Assembly (NCBI GenBank): GCA_937880065.1 | Contig: CALFMA010000524.1 | Coordinates: forward strand, 1-5,596 | Source of the DNA: an uncultured Ruminococcus sp. | Lineage (GTDB): Bacteria > Bacillota_A > Clostridia > Oscillospirales > Ruminococcaceae | Reading direction: 5' to 3' | Length of the DNA stretch: 5,596 bases | Part shown: positions 4,889-5,596 of the stretch, one piece after another | How positions within the stretch are numbered: position 1 is the stretch's first letter | How the letters are laid out: every line of letters begins with the position of its first letter | Position numbers and translations under genes: made by a program | Notes under the pieces: generated by a model | The model's database searches: none | Told to the model about the DNA's origin: nothing | What the model saw: the letters and a program-made list of their open reading frames with translations, nothing else

Positions 4889-5596
4889 TATTCATCCTCC
4901 TCAGAATTAGCTATAATGAAACGAGGTTTATCCTGCGGTAATTCCGGAGGATTTTCCTTTATATCACGTAGCAGATTATCAATTTCTTGTGCATCAATCT
5001 TATGTGACGCATCAAGAGGGCGTGCAGGAGCAAGCCACTCATCCCAGGTGCCGCTGCCGTCTATACTACGGAATGATGAATTGTGCTTAAATACAGGGAT
5101 ACCAAAAATCTTCCTGCTGATTTCAATTTCCTGCTGTAGCTGTTCAGCTATTTCCATAAGTTCCTGCGGTTCATCATCTTCTTCGGGGGGATAGTAAAAG
5201 CTTTTCGCATCCTCATTCTGAATAGCCTGCATTTCTGCCTGCTTTCTTGCAATAATAATTTCTTCTTTTTTATTAATTGCCTTGCCTATGTAATTATCAA
5301 GGTCAAAGAGCAAAATATCCTGTATTTTAACATCAGGTATGGAGATTGACATAATCTGACATGGAATACGATAGCTGTATTCTTTATCCCAACCCATACT
5401 TTCATAGAGAATTTTACATAAAGAACTTGCACCCTTTGATTTACCGTCCCATTCAATAGCATTGGGATGAGTGCTTTCACAGGGTCTGACAATAAGCATA
5501 CAATCCGAGGGGGCAAATGGCATTATCAAATGGAACAGGTTGTATACCCGTGTACGCAGAAGAGGCTTAAAAGCATTAAATTTAGAAATTGGGCTG
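4888..5596 (-). CDS. Hypothetical protein with RPC / CKI...MGW motifs, 5' end outside window
   Basis: The frame is open to the right edge, and about 235 residues are visible. The TTG at 5529 could be taken as a start, but the 22 codons before it carry ISKF at the place where the paralogue (3482-3982) has ISKL, so the real start is outside. In order from the edge: ISK (3-5), a hydrophobic strand VYNLFHLIMPF, LIVRPCE (34-40), NAIEW (45-49), CKILYESMGW, then YRIPCQIMSI and ILLFDL. A charged, probably coiled-coil stretch (KKEEIIIARKQAEMQA) and an acidic section (PPEEDDEPQELMEIAEQLQQE) follow, with a conserved-looking GTWDEWLAPARPLDASH near the end. Unlike the 166-residue paralogue it keeps a long C-terminal half. 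It is the first visible gene of the cassette and overlaps the 242-residue gene by one base. Function unknown. Confidence 0.75.
   Translation of the reverse strand, partial: SPISKFNAFKPLLRTRVYNLFHLIMPFAPSDCMLIVRPCESTHPNAIEWDGKSKGASSLCKILYESMGWDKEYSYRIPCQIMSISIPDVKIQDILLFDLDNYIGKAINKKEEIIIARKQAEMQAIQNEDAKSFYYPPEEDDEPQELMEIAEQLQQEIEISRKIFGIPVFKHNSSFRSIDGSGTWDEWLAPARPLDASHKIDAQEIDNLLRDIKENPPELPQDKPRFIIANSEEDE

Overview
The window looks like low-GC, gut-type Firmicutes DNA, most likely from the Ruminococcus/Oscillospiraceae side of the Clostridia. The grounds are AT-rich sequence, strong AGGAGG-type ribosome sites, an ABC-2 exporter of the NatA/CcmA type, a broken gene resembling the DUF6061 proteins of that group, and a short palindromic transposable element of a kind I associate with it. 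The genus is inference. Every gene I can support is on the minus strand, so the window is described from high to low coordinates, the direction of transcription.

Right end (5596-3482): three genes in a row. The first enters from outside the window (4888-5596). It overlaps the start of a 242-residue soluble protein (4160-4888) by one base (TAATG). Then comes a 166-residue protein (3482-3982) that is a visible paralogue of the first: both have an ISK motif, an RPC motif and a CKI...LYE.MGW block. I assign no function to this cassette. A 164-bp MITE (4008-4171) with 17-bp terminal inverted repeats, TTTC target duplications and almost complete internal palindromy sits between the second and third genes and supplies the stop codon of the 242-residue protein.

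Middle (3514-2741): a near-consensus sigma-A promoter (TTGACC, 17 bp, TATAAT) lies in the last codons of the 166-residue gene and should drive a 104-residue three-helix membrane protein (3109-3423). A 368-bp stretch without a gene follows. It holds several hairpins, some mutually exclusive, and repeats of TATAACA, and may be the remnant of an element or an RNA.

2740-2467: a small DUF6061-like gene broken by a single +1 frameshift. Restoring the frame gives about 70 residues and a stop 24 bp before a good intrinsic terminator.

Left end (2362-1): a tightly packed operon. Its promoter has an extended -10 and is overlapped by TTAA-centred repeats and a 16-bp perfect palindrome. The ABC ATPase (1600-2280) overlaps the ABC-2 permease (848-1603) by ATGA. 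Two bases further on starts an N-terminally anchored or secreted protein (845 to the left edge) with HEAFH and a later EGTACYIE, which reads as a gluzincin-type zinc metallopeptidase. The ATPase and permease would form an exporter or resistance pump, with the peptidase acting outside the membrane, possibly on the same substrate. The left operon is separated from the genes to its right by the terminator.
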